From Chloroflexota bacterium (lineage in GTDB: Bacteria; Chloroflexota; Anaerolineae; Epilineales; SHYO01): a DNA stretch of 41,958 nt. Below are positions 8,240-16,612 of the stretch, piece by piece. The position numbers and the translations under genes were made by a program. The notes under the pieces are model-generated. The model was not told where the DNA came from. It was given only the letters and a program-made list of their open reading frames with translations, and made no database searches. The stretch's first letter is position 1; each line of letters starts with the position of its first letter. The stretch lies in assembly GCA_009692745.1 (NCBI GenBank), contig SHYO01000012.1, positions 1 through 41,958 on the forward strand. The letters run 5' to 3'.

Positions 8240-8267
8240 CCAGGCGTTATATCTTGATAACACCTGG
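8240..8267. repeat. Intergenic stem-loop
   Basis: CCAGGCGTTAT (8240-8250) pairs with ATAACACCTGG (8257-8267) with one C-A mismatch (a G-U pair in the minus-strand RNA) and a 6-nt loop. No T-run follows in either direction, so I do not call it a terminator. It sits in the 84-bp gap before the GT2 gene and could affect mRNA stability. Confidence 0.4.
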
Positions 8268-8299
8268 AAAATCGAGGGCCAAGTCCCCGAAGGATTACT

Positions 8300-9550
8300 A
8301 TGCCTGTTCTGTCAGTGGTCATTCCGGCCTATAATGAGCAAGATGGCATTGCCAGCATTCTGCAACGCGTCCAATCGACGCTGGTTTCATTACAACAAAT
8401 TGGCATAACTACGCTAGAAATCCTGGTAGTGGATGACGGTTCGCGGGATGCCACCGCCCAAATTGTATCCGAATTTCCGGAAGTCCGGCTCATCCGCCAT
8501 CCCGTAAACCGCGGGTATGGCGCTGCTCTAAAAACCGGTCTGCGCCACGCCCGCGGCGACTTTCTATCTTTCCTGGATGCTGACGGCACCTATCCACCGG
8601 AACACCTGCCCAACCTCTGCCGTCCCCTCTTACAGAGCCGGGCCGACCTGGTTATTGGCTCCCGCATGGCCGGGGCTTATAGCGAAATGCCCCCAGTGCG
8701 GCGCATCGGTAACCACCTCTTCGCCTGGATGCTTGGCCTCATCAGCAACCAAAAAGTTCAGGATTCTGCCAGCGGCATGCGCGTCTTCCGCCGCGATGTC
8801 CTGGAGCGGCTGTACCCACTACCCGATGGGCTGAATTTTACCCCGGTCATGAGTACCCGCGCCCTTCACGAGGGTATTCGTCTCCAGGAGATTCCTATCC
8901 CTTACAGCGAACGCGTGGGGCGCTCCAAACTTAACCCGTTGAAAGATGGCATGCGTTTCCTGCAAACCATCGTATGGACAGCCTTGGGCTATAACCCCGT
9001 TCAGGTATTCGGTCTTTTAGGTCTGGCGAGTCTTTTCCTCGCCGGCATTCTCGGTCTGGTCATTTTAGGGCTGCGCCTCCGTGGTGTTACAACCCTTGGC
9101 CCGTGGAGCACCTTCGTCCTCTTTGGCTTGCTGGTCTGTAGCGTAAGTGGTGTCTCCCTTTTAAACCTGGGGATCACATTTAACTACCTGGTTGCTCTCT
9201 TCCACAAACGCCCCGTCCAGCAGGGGCTTTTCGGCCGGCCCTTCCTGCCACGGCTGGATTACTATTTCGCCGCGATCGGTATCCTGGCCATGATAGCCGG
9301 CCTGTTTCTCAGCCTTGGTAGTCTGGTTGGGGGGTTGAACGGTTTCCCTTTAGATAGACTCTGGTTCTATCTCTTATGCAGCGCCCTTCTCATTTTGGTG
9401 GGACTTCAATTGGTAATCTCTTGGGCCCTCATCCGCATATTGGAAGAGCTAAGCCAGCGGGAGAGCCAGGTACAGGCGGATTTGTCTGATCCCGCCGCAG
9501 ACCCACCAGATGTCAACCTGGCCGGCTCTTTCGGAGCGACGTCAAATTAA
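8300..9550 (+). CDS. GT2 polyprenyl-phosphate glycosyltransferase with four C-terminal TM segments (DPM1/ArnC-like)
   Basis: A 416-residue protein. The N-terminal GT-A domain has VVIPAYNEQDG (6-16), VVDDGS (43-48), NRGYGAALKTG (70-80) and the metal motif DAD (93-95). Its body resembles DPM1/DPG synthases, which load a sugar onto polyprenyl phosphate. Four hydrophobic segments follow at about 233-259, 269-300, 320-346 and 353-380, then a polar tail. AAGGATT precedes the ATG. Known family role: formation of polyprenyl-phosphate sugars used as donors outside the membrane. Because an ArnB-like aminotransferase lies two genes downstream, an ArnC-like role with an amino sugar is possible, but that is inference. 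Confidence 0.92.
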   Translation: MPVLSVVIPAYNEQDGIASILQRVQSTLVSLQQIGITTLEILVVDDGSRDATAQIVSEFPEVRLIRHPVNRGYGAALKTGLRHARGDFLSFLDADGTYPPEHLPNLCRPLLQSRADLVIGSRMAGAYSEMPPVRRIGNHLFAWMLGLISNQKVQDSASGMRVFRRDVLERLYPLPDGLNFTPVMSTRALHEGIRLQEIPIPYSERVGRSKLNPLKDGMRFLQTIVWTALGYNPVQVFGLLGLASLFLAGILGLVILGLRLRGVTTLGPWSTFVLFGLLVCSVSGVSLLNLGITFNYLVALFHKRPVQQGLFGRPFLPRLDYYFAAIGILAMIAGLFLSLGSLVGGLNGFPLDRLWFYLLCSALLILVGLQLVISWALIRILEELSQRESQVQADLSDPAADPPDVNLAGSFGATSN

Positions 9551-9592
9551 GACAGATGGTTTTCAGGCATATATGCTCTCACCATATAGGAG

Positions 9593-9621
9593 TTCACTAA
9601 TCGAAACGAATATGCTATACT
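9593..9621 (+). promoter_or_regulatory. Predicted internal promoter before the radical SAM gene
   Basis: TTCACT (9593-9598; 4/6), 17-nt spacer, TATACT (9616-9621; 5/6) with an upstream TGC that makes an extended -10. It is in the 158-bp gap before the ATG at 9709, itself preceded by GGAGG. Confidence 0.45.
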
Positions 9622-9708
9622 TCCCCAAGACATTTGGTGTCTGGCCCCGGCAGACTTGCCGTAATCTTAACGAGATAAATTTATTTCATCCAAGTTGGAG
9701 GTTCATCC

Positions 9709-11454
9709 ATGGATAACCAGGTTATTGAGATCGCCGATATAAAACAGAATTTGGGGACCCGCCTGCCCAAAGCGGTGCGCGCCTCCCAATTTCCCAATGC
9801 TGGGGAGGCAGTCCGCCACCTGAAAAAGCGTCCTGCAGGCGCTATTGATGTCATGCTGGTTAACCCACCTTCCCCGGATGGCGCCATCTGGATTCGCTCT
9901 CAACACCGTGTTGGACGGCGCTCTCGCGAGAACATGATCTGGCCTCAGGTCTCCCTGGCCCAATTGGCGGCCATGCTCTATCCTGACTACACTCTTGAAG
10001 TAGTCGATGCCATTGCCGAGCGTATGAGTTGGGCCGACTTTGAAGAACGGCTGCGCCAGAAATCGCCCAAATACTATATTACCCAAGCTACCGCGCCCAC
10101 CCTCACCAACGATATGTATGGCGCTTTCCTGGCTCGCAGTCTTGGCGCGCGTACCATCGCCTTCGGCACCCATGTCACCCCCATGCCGTACGAAACCTTG
10201 CGCGACTTTCCGGCCCTGGACTTCGTCTTGCGCGGTGAACCCGAATTGACCTTCCGTGAGCTTATCGATACCCTGGAAGGACGCGAACCTGTGCCCTGGA
10301 TCGCCCATCTGCTCCAGAAAACAGATCCCTGGTGGAAACCCCAACCACCTGTTACACCGGCGGCTGTGTTGGCAAATGCTGCCGAAGCAAACACCAACGG
10401 CGCCAATGGCTTACACCCGGCTCCTGGCAAACCCGAGATACACACCGGCGACTCTCCCGAGCTACTACAACGCCTGGAAATGATAAAAGGCCTGGTCTGG
10501 CGCCGTGGCAATGACATCGTTGTCAACATAGACCGGCCCTTCATCCCGGATTTAGACGACCTGCCTATACCCCTCCACAATCTCCTACCCTTCGAAAGTT
10601 ACCGTATCCCCATGCTGAAGGGGCCCTATACCTTCATCGTCACCAGCCGGGGCTGTCCTGCTGGCTGTAAGTACTGTATTAAGCACGTCAGTTATCAATA
10701 CTCTGTACGGTTACGCTCCCCCGAAAAGATTATGCAGGAATTGTGGCTGCTGCACGATATGGGCGTGCATAATATCCACATGTATGCCGACCTCTTTACC
10801 GTTAACCGCGACCAGGTCATCACCCTTTGCAAGTTGATCCTGAAAGAGGGTTTGAAGATCAAATGGACCTGTAATAGCCGCGTCGATTATGTAGACGAAG
10901 AAATGCTCAGGCTGATGGGTCAGGCTGGCTGTTGGATGATAAGCTGGGGTGTCGAATCCGGCAACTACGAAATCCTGAAGCGAGCTGCTAAAGGCGCCGA
11001 CCCGGCCAAGGCCGAACGCGCCTTGCGCACCGCCAAGCGGGCCGGCATCAAAAACTGGGGCTATTTCATTATCGGCCTGCCCGGTGAAACTGTCGATACC
11101 ATCAAGGAAACCATCGCCTTTTCTAAGAAACTGCCGTTGGATGTGGCTCTGTTCCATATCGCCGCGCCTTATCCCGGCACCCCCTTCTTCTTCGAAGTCG
11201 TAAAAAACGGCTGGTTCCGCCCCGGTACCCGCTGGGAAGAGGTCGATATGGACCGCTCCACCGTGCTCGACTATGAAAACCTGCGCGCCGAGGAATTGGA
11301 ATACTGGCAAAAGCGCGCTTTCCGCGAATGGGCTATGCGTCCCGGTCCCATCATGACCTACCTGAAAACCTTCAACGACCCCCAGGTGCTCAAATCCGCC
11401 CTGGAAATCGGCTTCCGCACCGCCCGTTGGGCACTGATGGGGAAAGAAGGTTAA
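9709..11454 (+). CDS. B12-binding-domain radical SAM enzyme
   Basis: A 581-residue protein. Residues about 45-190 form a cobalamin-binding-type Rossmann domain (IDVMLVNPPSPDG, SLAQLAAMLYP, and FVLRGEPELTFREL near its end). A polar Ala/Asn/Pro-rich linker of about 50 residues precedes the radical SAM core, which has C316-x3-C320-x2-C323 (GCPAGCKYC) for the 4Fe-4S cluster, GVESGNYEIL, and YFIIGLPGETVDTI. The architecture matches the BchE/HpnJ/class B methylase-type superfamily. Known chemistries include methylation at unreactive carbons, ring contraction and oxidation; some members use the B12 domain without binding cobalamin. The gene lies between a polyprenyl-phosphate GT2 and an ArnB-like aminotransferase, with a 3-nt gap to the latter, so sugar or lipid-carrier modification is likely. 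The exact reaction cannot be named. Confidence 0.93.
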   Translation: MDNQVIEIADIKQNLGTRLPKAVRASQFPNAGEAVRHLKKRPAGAIDVMLVNPPSPDGAIWIRSQHRVGRRSRENMIWPQVSLAQLAAMLYPDYTLEVVDAIAERMSWADFEERLRQKSPKYYITQATAPTLTNDMYGAFLARSLGARTIAFGTHVTPMPYETLRDFPALDFVLRGEPELTFRELIDTLEGREPVPWIAHLLQKTDPWWKPQPPVTPAAVLANAAEANTNGANGLHPAPGKPEIHTGDSPELLQRLEMIKGLVWRRGNDIVVNIDRPFIPDLDDLPIPLHNLLPFESYRIPMLKGPYTFIVTSRGCPAGCKYCIKHVSYQYSVRLRSPEKIMQELWLLHDMGVHNIHMYADLFTVNRDQVITLCKLILKEGLKIKWTCNSRVDYVDEEMLRLMGQAGCWMISWGVESGNYEILKRAAKGADPAKAERALRTAKRAGIKNWGYFIIGLPGETVDTIKETIAFSKKLPLDVALFHIAAPYPGTPFFFEVVKNGWFRPGTRWEEVDMDRSTVLDYENLRAEELEYWQKRAFREWAMRPGPIMTYLKTFNDPQVLKSALEIGFRTARWALMGKEG

Positions 11455-11457
11455 CCT

Positions 11458-12615
11458 GTGCGCCCTGACTTCCTCGTCTTCGGCGCTCCTCTGATTGGCG
11501 AAGAAGACATTGCCGAAGTTGTAGATACCCTGCGCTCCGGCTGGCTGGGCACCGGTCCCAAAGTCAAGCGCTTCGAAGCGGCTTTCAAAGCGTATATTGG
11601 GTCTGAGCACGCTATTGCCGTCAATTCCTGTACCGCCGGCCTGCACCTGGCCCTCGATGTCTTAGGTATTGGTCCCGGGGATGAAGTCATCACCACTCCC
11701 ATTACCTTTGCCGCTACGGCCAACGTCATCGTCCACACCGGCGCCACGCCCATCTTCGCAGATATCGACCGGCAGACACAGAATATTGATCCCCATCAGG
11801 TAGAGCGAGCCATTACATCCCGCACGCGGGCTATTATCCCGGTACACATGGCCGGTCGTCCCTGTGATATGGACGCCCTCATGGATATCGCCCGCCGCTA
11901 CCATCTCTCAGTCATAGAAGACGCCGCCCATGCCACCGAATCCTGGTATAAAGGGCGCAAGATCGGTACTATCGGCGATATTACCGTCTTCAGTTTCTAT
12001 GTCACCAAAAATATCTGCACCGGCGAAGGCGGCATGATCACGACCAACCGGGCCGATTGGGCCGAGGAGATGCGCCTCAAAAGTCTCCACGGCATCAGCA
12101 AAGACGCCTGGAAACGCTATTCCTCCGCCGACTTCCAACCTTATGAGACGGAATTTCCCGGCTACAAATACAATATGATGGACATACAGGCCGCCCTGGG
12201 CATCCATCAACTGGCACGTGTTACCGAAAATCTAAAAATCCGTGAACACTACTGGGATATTTACAACCAAGAGTTGGCCGGTATCCCCGGCATTATCCGC
12301 CCTAATGGCCTGGTCGAGACGGGCAGCCTGCATGCCCGCCATCTATATACCCTGCTGCTCGATACCGCTCAGCTCAGCTATACACGCCATGAATTCATCC
12401 AGCGCCTCCATGAGCGGAATATCGGCACGGGGATCCACTTTACCGCGCTCCATCTTCACAAATATTATCGCGAGCGCTTCAACCATCGGCCCGGAGATTT
12501 CCCCGACGCCGAATGGGTAGGAGAACGCACCGTTTCTCTGCCCCTCTCACCTAAACTGGCCATTGCAGATCTTTACGACGTTGTTGAAGCTGTGCGTCTT
12601 GCTCTTCATACCTGA
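11458..12615 (+). CDS. PLP-dependent sugar aminotransferase, DegT/DnrJ/EryC1/StrS family (ArnB-like)
   Basis: A 385-residue protein starting at GTG, three bases after the radical SAM stop. Seen: SGWLGTGPKVKRFE (27-40), AVNSCTAGLHLAL (54-66), the PLP-ring Asp in VIEDAAHA (D155), the Schiff-base lysine in YVTKNICTGEGGM (K184), and C-terminal IGTGIHFTALHLHKYYRERF and SLPLSP. The whole length aligns by eye with ArnB, which makes UDP-4-amino-4-deoxy-L-arabinose; related enzymes make other 4-amino sugars. Function: transfer of an amino group, usually from glutamate, to a keto sugar. The family is well defined; the substrate is not. Confidence 0.95.
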   Translation: MRPDFLVFGAPLIGEEDIAEVVDTLRSGWLGTGPKVKRFEAAFKAYIGSEHAIAVNSCTAGLHLALDVLGIGPGDEVITTPITFAATANVIVHTGATPIFADIDRQTQNIDPHQVERAITSRTRAIIPVHMAGRPCDMDALMDIARRYHLSVIEDAAHATESWYKGRKIGTIGDITVFSFYVTKNICTGEGGMITTNRADWAEEMRLKSLHGISKDAWKRYSSADFQPYETEFPGYKYNMMDIQAALGIHQLARVTENLKIREHYWDIYNQELAGIPGIIRPNGLVETGSLHARHLYTLLLDTAQLSYTRHEFIQRLHERNIGTGIHFTALHLHKYYRERFNHRPGDFPDAEWVGERTVSLPLSPKLAIADLYDVVEAVRLALHT

Positions 12616-12678
12616 TCCGATCCATACATTCGCCAAACCTGGCAAGATAAGTAAAGTTTTGAAAGGGCAAAACCTGGT

Positions 12679-13605
12679 ATGAACTCGGCTGCCGACAAGA
12701 TACTGGAGGAGAAAAAACATTTACCGGAGGTAGACCTGGCCGAAACCGCTTTCCCATCCGAGGGAAACAACGGTGTGCCTGTCACCCTCATCGAACCCGG
12801 CCGGGGGTGGGCCGCTTTGCAACTCTCTGCCCTCTGGCAATATCGCGAGCTCCTCTACTTCCTGGTCTGGCGCGACTTGAAAGTCCGCTACAAACAAACC
12901 GTCCTGGGTGTGATCTGGATTGTTCTGCAGCCTGTAGTAGGCATGATCGTTTTTAGTTTCCTTTTCGGTGGGCTGCTCAAAGTACCCTCCGAGGGGGTTC
13001 CCTATCCGATTTTCGCTTACGCCGCCCTCCTGCCCTGGAACTACTTTGCCGGCGCTCTGACACGCTCTTCCAACAGCCTGGTGGGCAGCGCCCACCTGAT
13101 CAGCAAAGTCTATTTTCCGCGCCTGATCATCCCGCTGAGCGCCGTCTTCTCCGGCCTGGCCGATTTCGGTATCGCCTTCCTGGTGCTCATCGGGCTGATG
13201 ATCTACTACCGTATTACCCCTTCCCTCGCCATCGTTTTCCTGCCGTTATTGATCCTATTGGCTATGGGCACTGCCCTGGGCTTCGGCCTGTGGCTCGGGT
13301 CGCTCAACGTACGCTTCCGCGACATCAACTATATTGTGCCCTTCATGGTGCAGATCTGGATGTACCTCACGCCTGTGATCTATGGTAGCAGCCTTATCCC
13401 GGCACAATACCGTTTTCTCTTGGGGCTCAACCCCATGACTGGCGTGGTCGAAGGCTTCCGCTGGGCGCTGCTCAGCCAGGCCGCGCCGCCTTCCACCGTA
13501 TTTGGTCCCATTTTCGCCATCTCAATTATGATGGTCATCATCATCTTGATTACCGGTCTCTTCTTCTTCCGCCGTACCGAGCGCACCTTCGCGGATATCG
13601 TTTAA
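12679..13605 (+). CDS. wzm: ABC-2 type polysaccharide export permease
   Basis: A 308-residue permease of the Wzm/TagG/KpsM family. The cytoplasmic lead carries the amphipathic LWRDLKVRYKQTVLG-type segment (61-77). Six hydrophobic segments follow at about 78-99, 110-128, 152-176, 183-206, 218-236 and 276-297, then the basic tail FFRRTERTFADIV typical of the family. It moves a lipid-linked glycan across the membrane using energy from a Wzt ATPase. It is the only permease visible, yet two Wzt genes follow. A methyltransferase gene separates it from the first of them. Confidence 0.93.
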   Translation: MNSAADKILEEKKHLPEVDLAETAFPSEGNNGVPVTLIEPGRGWAALQLSALWQYRELLYFLVWRDLKVRYKQTVLGVIWIVLQPVVGMIVFSFLFGGLLKVPSEGVPYPIFAYAALLPWNYFAGALTRSSNSLVGSAHLISKVYFPRLIIPLSAVFSGLADFGIAFLVLIGLMIYYRITPSLAIVFLPLLILLAMGTALGFGLWLGSLNVRFRDINYIVPFMVQIWMYLTPVIYGSSLIPAQYRFLLGLNPMTGVVEGFRWALLSQAAPPSTVFGPIFAISIMMVIIILITGLFFFRRTERTFADIV

Positions 13606-13628
13606 GTGCTAATTGTGAGTGATGCAGC

Positions 13629-14300
13629 ATGCATATATTAACAAATCTCAGAAACCTGCTCAGAGGGTCTGAGATGCGGCAAAAAGAAAATTGGGAGTTC
13701 GATTGGCAACGCCGGTGGTGCCAACTATATGAGCTACCGGAGAATAAGGCCAGGGTTCTGGAATACTGGATCAAGTATCGCCACCTGGAGGATATCCAAA
13801 AGATAGTTCCTGTGGACAACGAAACTTATATCCTCGATGTTGGGTGTGGCATCAGTACGGTGCTTCACTATCTTCCGGGCCATCGCTATGGCATTGACCC
13901 GCTGATAGAAAGGTATAAAACGATTTACGCATATCCACCTGAATTGACGCTTCAGGCCGCATATGGTGAATCCATCCCTTTTCCAGACAGTTACTTTAAT
14001 TTAGTCATCTGCTCGAATTGTATCGATCACACCCTGGATCCCGCAATTACCATCGCTGAAATACATAGAGTCTTGACATCCGGTGGGCACTTTATATTAA
14101 CCTGTGAAGTCTTTGAAGCAAATTTAGGCAAGCGCAATGCCGCACATCCCTACTCTATGAACGTAGAAAAGTTAATGGATCTTGTATCAAGATTTAATAT
14201 CATTGCATCCTGGAATTCACCTTGGATTGGTTTGCAGCGATACATTCTTGATCAACCTCCTACAGAACAACGTGAGCAAATCTTCTTATTATCAAAATAA
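13629..14300 (+). CDS. Class I SAM-dependent methyltransferase
   Basis: A 223-residue protein with motif I YILDVGCGIS (67-76), an acidic loop (YGIDPLIERY), post-II FNLVICSNCIDH and a motif III-like region LTSGGHFILTCEV, as in Methyltransf_11 enzymes. A second ATG at 13674 could be the true start; neither has a strong Shine-Dalgarno sequence. It interrupts the usual wzm-wzt order and looks A+T-richer than its neighbours, which suggests later insertion. In Wzm/Wzt systems terminal methylation can cap the chain and signal export, so a capping role is attractive but unproven. Confidence 0.88.
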   Translation: MHILTNLRNLLRGSEMRQKENWEFDWQRRWCQLYELPENKARVLEYWIKYRHLEDIQKIVPVDNETYILDVGCGISTVLHYLPGHRYGIDPLIERYKTIYAYPPELTLQAAYGESIPFPDSYFNLVICSNCIDHTLDPAITIAEIHRVLTSGGHFILTCEVFEANLGKRNAAHPYSMNVEKLMDLVSRFNIIASWNSPWIGLQRYILDQPPTEQREQIFLLSK

Positions 14301-14383
14301 TACTTTCTGGTGGACTGCCACTGTTCTAAATAACCCCACTATGCTCCAAATTCAGTTTAAAGGTAAAATTCAATAAGCAAAGT

Positions 14384-14940
14384 ATGACTGACATCACCAT
14401 TCAGATAGAAAACATCAGCAAGCTCTACCACATCGGCCAGGCCCAGCGCCGCCATGACTCCTTGCGTGAGGCCCTGGCTGCCACCCTCAGCGCTCCCTTG
14501 CAGCGCCTCAGCCGCACCGGCAGAGAGAACGGCATTCACTCTGATGATAGCTTCTGGGCCCTCAAAGACATCTCCTTTGATGTCCACCAGGGTGAAGTCG
14601 TCGGCATCATTGGCAAAAACGGCGCCGGCAAAAGCACCCTGCTCAAGATCCTCTCCCGTATCACCGAGCCCACCATCGGCCGCGCCCGCATCCTGGGCCG
14701 CGTCGGCTCCTTGCTGGAAGTCGGCACCGGCTTTCACCCGGAGCTCACCGGAAGAGAGAATATCTACCTGAACGGCGCCATCCTGGGCATGCGCCGTGCC
14801 GAGATCGACCGCAAATTTGATGAGATCGTGACCTTTGCCGAGATCAACCGTTTCCTGGACACGCCGGTGAAGCGCTACTCCAGCGGCATGTACGTGCGTC
14901 TGGCCTTCGCTGTCGCCGCCCACCTCGACCCGGAGATTTT
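14384..14940 (+). repeat. Duplicated Wzt ATPase-coding segment, copy 1 (partner at 17624-18180)
   Basis: The copy aligns without gaps to 17624-18180 at a constant offset of 3,240 bp. A hand count over 14641-14820 gives 11 differences in 180 (about 94% identity), mostly at third codon positions. Similarity begins at the start codon and fades after about 14940. Confidence 0.9.
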
Positions 14941-15655
14941 GCTGGTCGACGAAGTCCTGGCCGTGGGGGATGCAGAGTTTCAAAAGAAATGCCTGGGGAA
15001 GATCGGGGACGTGGCGTCAAAAGGCCGGACAGTTTTATATGTCAGTCATAATATGAGTTCCATCCAATCGTTGTGTAATAGGATAATATTGTTATCAGGC
15101 GGGATGAAGATTTTCGATGGTCCTACAGCAGCGGGTTTAGATAAATATTTGTCGATCGTTGAACAGATTAGCAAACAACAGATCGGCTCCCGCGAAGATC
15201 GATTGAGAGGAGAGCAATTCCGTTTCTTATCGGTTGAGTTTCTGGATCCCCACACATTGTCCCCCTACAGCAACCTGATTACGGGTCAATCCGTGCTCAT
15301 CCGCGTCGGTTATGAAAACACCGGTGGCGAAGTAATTAAAGGAACTGATATTGGCATAGGTTTTCGCACGCTGGTAGGCACGTACCTCTTTGCTTGTCGC
15401 AGTGCCGCTGTGGGCGCCACCATCGATATTCCTCCGGGGAAAGGATCTACAGAGTGCCTATTGCCCAAACTGCCTCTGAAAGAGGGCACATACACCTTGA
15501 GCCTCGCGGCAAGGAAAGGCAATGAGGGATTGGATCAACTACGTGATGCAACTTCGGTGCAGGTCGTCGGTGGCGACTATTATGGCTGGGGTATATTGCC
15601 AGGTTCCGGCGAACAGGGTGTTCTGGTCGAATATGCTTGGAAGAGTGACCATTAA
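14384..15655 (+). CDS. wzt: Polysaccharide export ABC ATPase with C-terminal Wzt-type domain, copy 1
   Basis: A 423-residue protein. The ATPase domain has Walker A GKNGAGKST (77-85), an extended Q-loop region (GSLLEVGTGFHPELTGREN), signature YSSGM (165-169), Walker B ILLVDE (185-190) and switch H222. Residues about 275-423 form a beta-rich domain (FRFLSVEFLD, then GTYTLSLAA) like the Wzt C-terminal domain that reads the glycan end in O-antigen exporters. Its first ~600 nt are nearly the same as those of the Wzt gene at 17624, while the C-terminal part differs. Works with Wzm at 12679. Its stop shares one base with the next start. Confidence 0.94.
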   Translation: MTDITIQIENISKLYHIGQAQRRHDSLREALAATLSAPLQRLSRTGRENGIHSDDSFWALKDISFDVHQGEVVGIIGKNGAGKSTLLKILSRITEPTIGRARILGRVGSLLEVGTGFHPELTGRENIYLNGAILGMRRAEIDRKFDEIVTFAEINRFLDTPVKRYSSGMYVRLAFAVAAHLDPEILLVDEVLAVGDAEFQKKCLGKIGDVASKGRTVLYVSHNMSSIQSLCNRIILLSGGMKIFDGPTAAGLDKYLSIVEQISKQQIGSREDRLRGEQFRFLSVEFLDPHTLSPYSNLITGQSVLIRVGYENTGGEVIKGTDIGIGFRTLVGTYLFACRSAAVGATIDIPPGKGSTECLLPKLPLKEGTYTLSLAARKGNEGLDQLRDATSVQVVGGDYYGWGILPGSGEQGVLVEYAWKSDH

Positions 15656-16605
15656 TGGGCATAAAATACGTATTGCAAGGCGCAAGTATGCAAAACTCAA
15701 TGCTATCACCCAGGCCAACTGAGAACCCCCGCGATGGGCATCAATTGGTCTTTCTGGTCGGTTGTCCTAGGAGCGGCACAACTTACCTGCAACAGCTTCT
15801 GGCATCACACCCCAAAATTAAGACCGGGCAGGAATCATACCTGTTCAATTTTATCGCCCCGCTGCGGTACCAATGGCGTACCCAGGTGGCAAATCTTGAG
15901 AAAGCGCCCAGGGGTGGCGCGGGGCTACCTTGCTACTTTGAGGAAGACCAATTTATAAAAGCTCTGCAAGATTTCTTGTTCGATCTGCTGCAGCCCATGC
16001 TGCAACCTCTTTCAGGGGACGAAATCTTTCTGGAAAAAACTCCCCGGCACGCTCTGCACCTGGACGATATTCACGCATTGCTTCCCAAGGCTCGTCTCAT
16101 CCATCTGGTGCGTGATCCCAGAGACGTCGTTGCTTCTCTCCTCGCGGCGCATCGCTCCTGGGGCCGCCACTGGGCCCCGGGCAATGCCACAGCCGCCGCT
16201 CGACTCTGGTGCGAGTTTGTTAACAGCGTCAAGGTAAGCGCCCAAGACATACCGTCCGACCTATTCTATCAAATAAGATATGAAGATCTCTTAGCCGACC
16301 CGCGCCAGATCCTATTAGATTTGGGCAAATTCTTGGATCTTCGCTGGGCGGACGAAATACTGGCATCGGCCATTGCCAACAATACGCTTGAAATAGCTCA
16401 GAAAACAGGGGGCACGCCGATTCATCTCTTTGGCCTGGCCGCCCGCCGCAGAGGTGATACCCTCAAGAACCTGCCGGGGTTCATCCGCAAAGGGAAAGCT
16501 GGCAATTGGCAGCATGAGTTGACCTATTTGGAGAAATACCAGGTCTGGCGCGTAGCCAGGCGCCTCATGCAAGCTTTCGACTACGATTGGCCTTATCCAT
16601 GGTGA
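15655..16605 (+). CDS. PAPS-dependent sulfotransferase family protein, copy 1
   Basis: A 316-residue protein. The 5'-phosphosulfate loop is LVGCPRSGTTYLQQLLASHP (34-53); the 3'-phosphate motif is HLVRDPRDVVASLLAAHRSW. A conserved EIFLEKTPRHALHL segment precedes it, and the end has GFIRKGKAGNWQHELT, as in the sulfotransferase family 1/3 fold. It would transfer sulfate from PAPS to a hydroxyl, presumably on the glycan. The ATG shares one base with the Wzt stop; an alternative ATG at 15688 is nearer the usual length. It is a clear paralogue of the next gene. Confidence 0.9.
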   Translation: MGIKYVLQGASMQNSMLSPRPTENPRDGHQLVFLVGCPRSGTTYLQQLLASHPKIKTGQESYLFNFIAPLRYQWRTQVANLEKAPRGGAGLPCYFEEDQFIKALQDFLFDLLQPMLQPLSGDEIFLEKTPRHALHLDDIHALLPKARLIHLVRDPRDVVASLLAAHRSWGRHWAPGNATAAARLWCEFVNSVKVSAQDIPSDLFYQIRYEDLLADPRQILLDLGKFLDLRWADEILASAIANNTLEIAQKTGGTPIHLFGLAARRRGDTLKNLPGFIRKGKAGNWQHELTYLEKYQVWRVARRLMQAFDYDWPYPW

Positions 16606-16612
16606 GTATGAC

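Noticed and set aside
8240-8267. Stem-loop as a transcription terminator
   Set aside because: No T-run follows on either strand and the next gene belongs to the same arm.
9703-10344. 213-codon open frame on the minus strand within the radical SAM gene
   Set aside because: It lies opposite a gene with clear motifs over its whole length, has no ribosome site and no recognisable domain; it is a shadow frame.
10711-11646. 311-codon minus-strand open frame across the radical SAM and aminotransferase genes
   Set aside because: Both sense genes are certain (Fe-S cysteines, PLP lysine); the antisense product is Gly/Phe-rich with no family signature.
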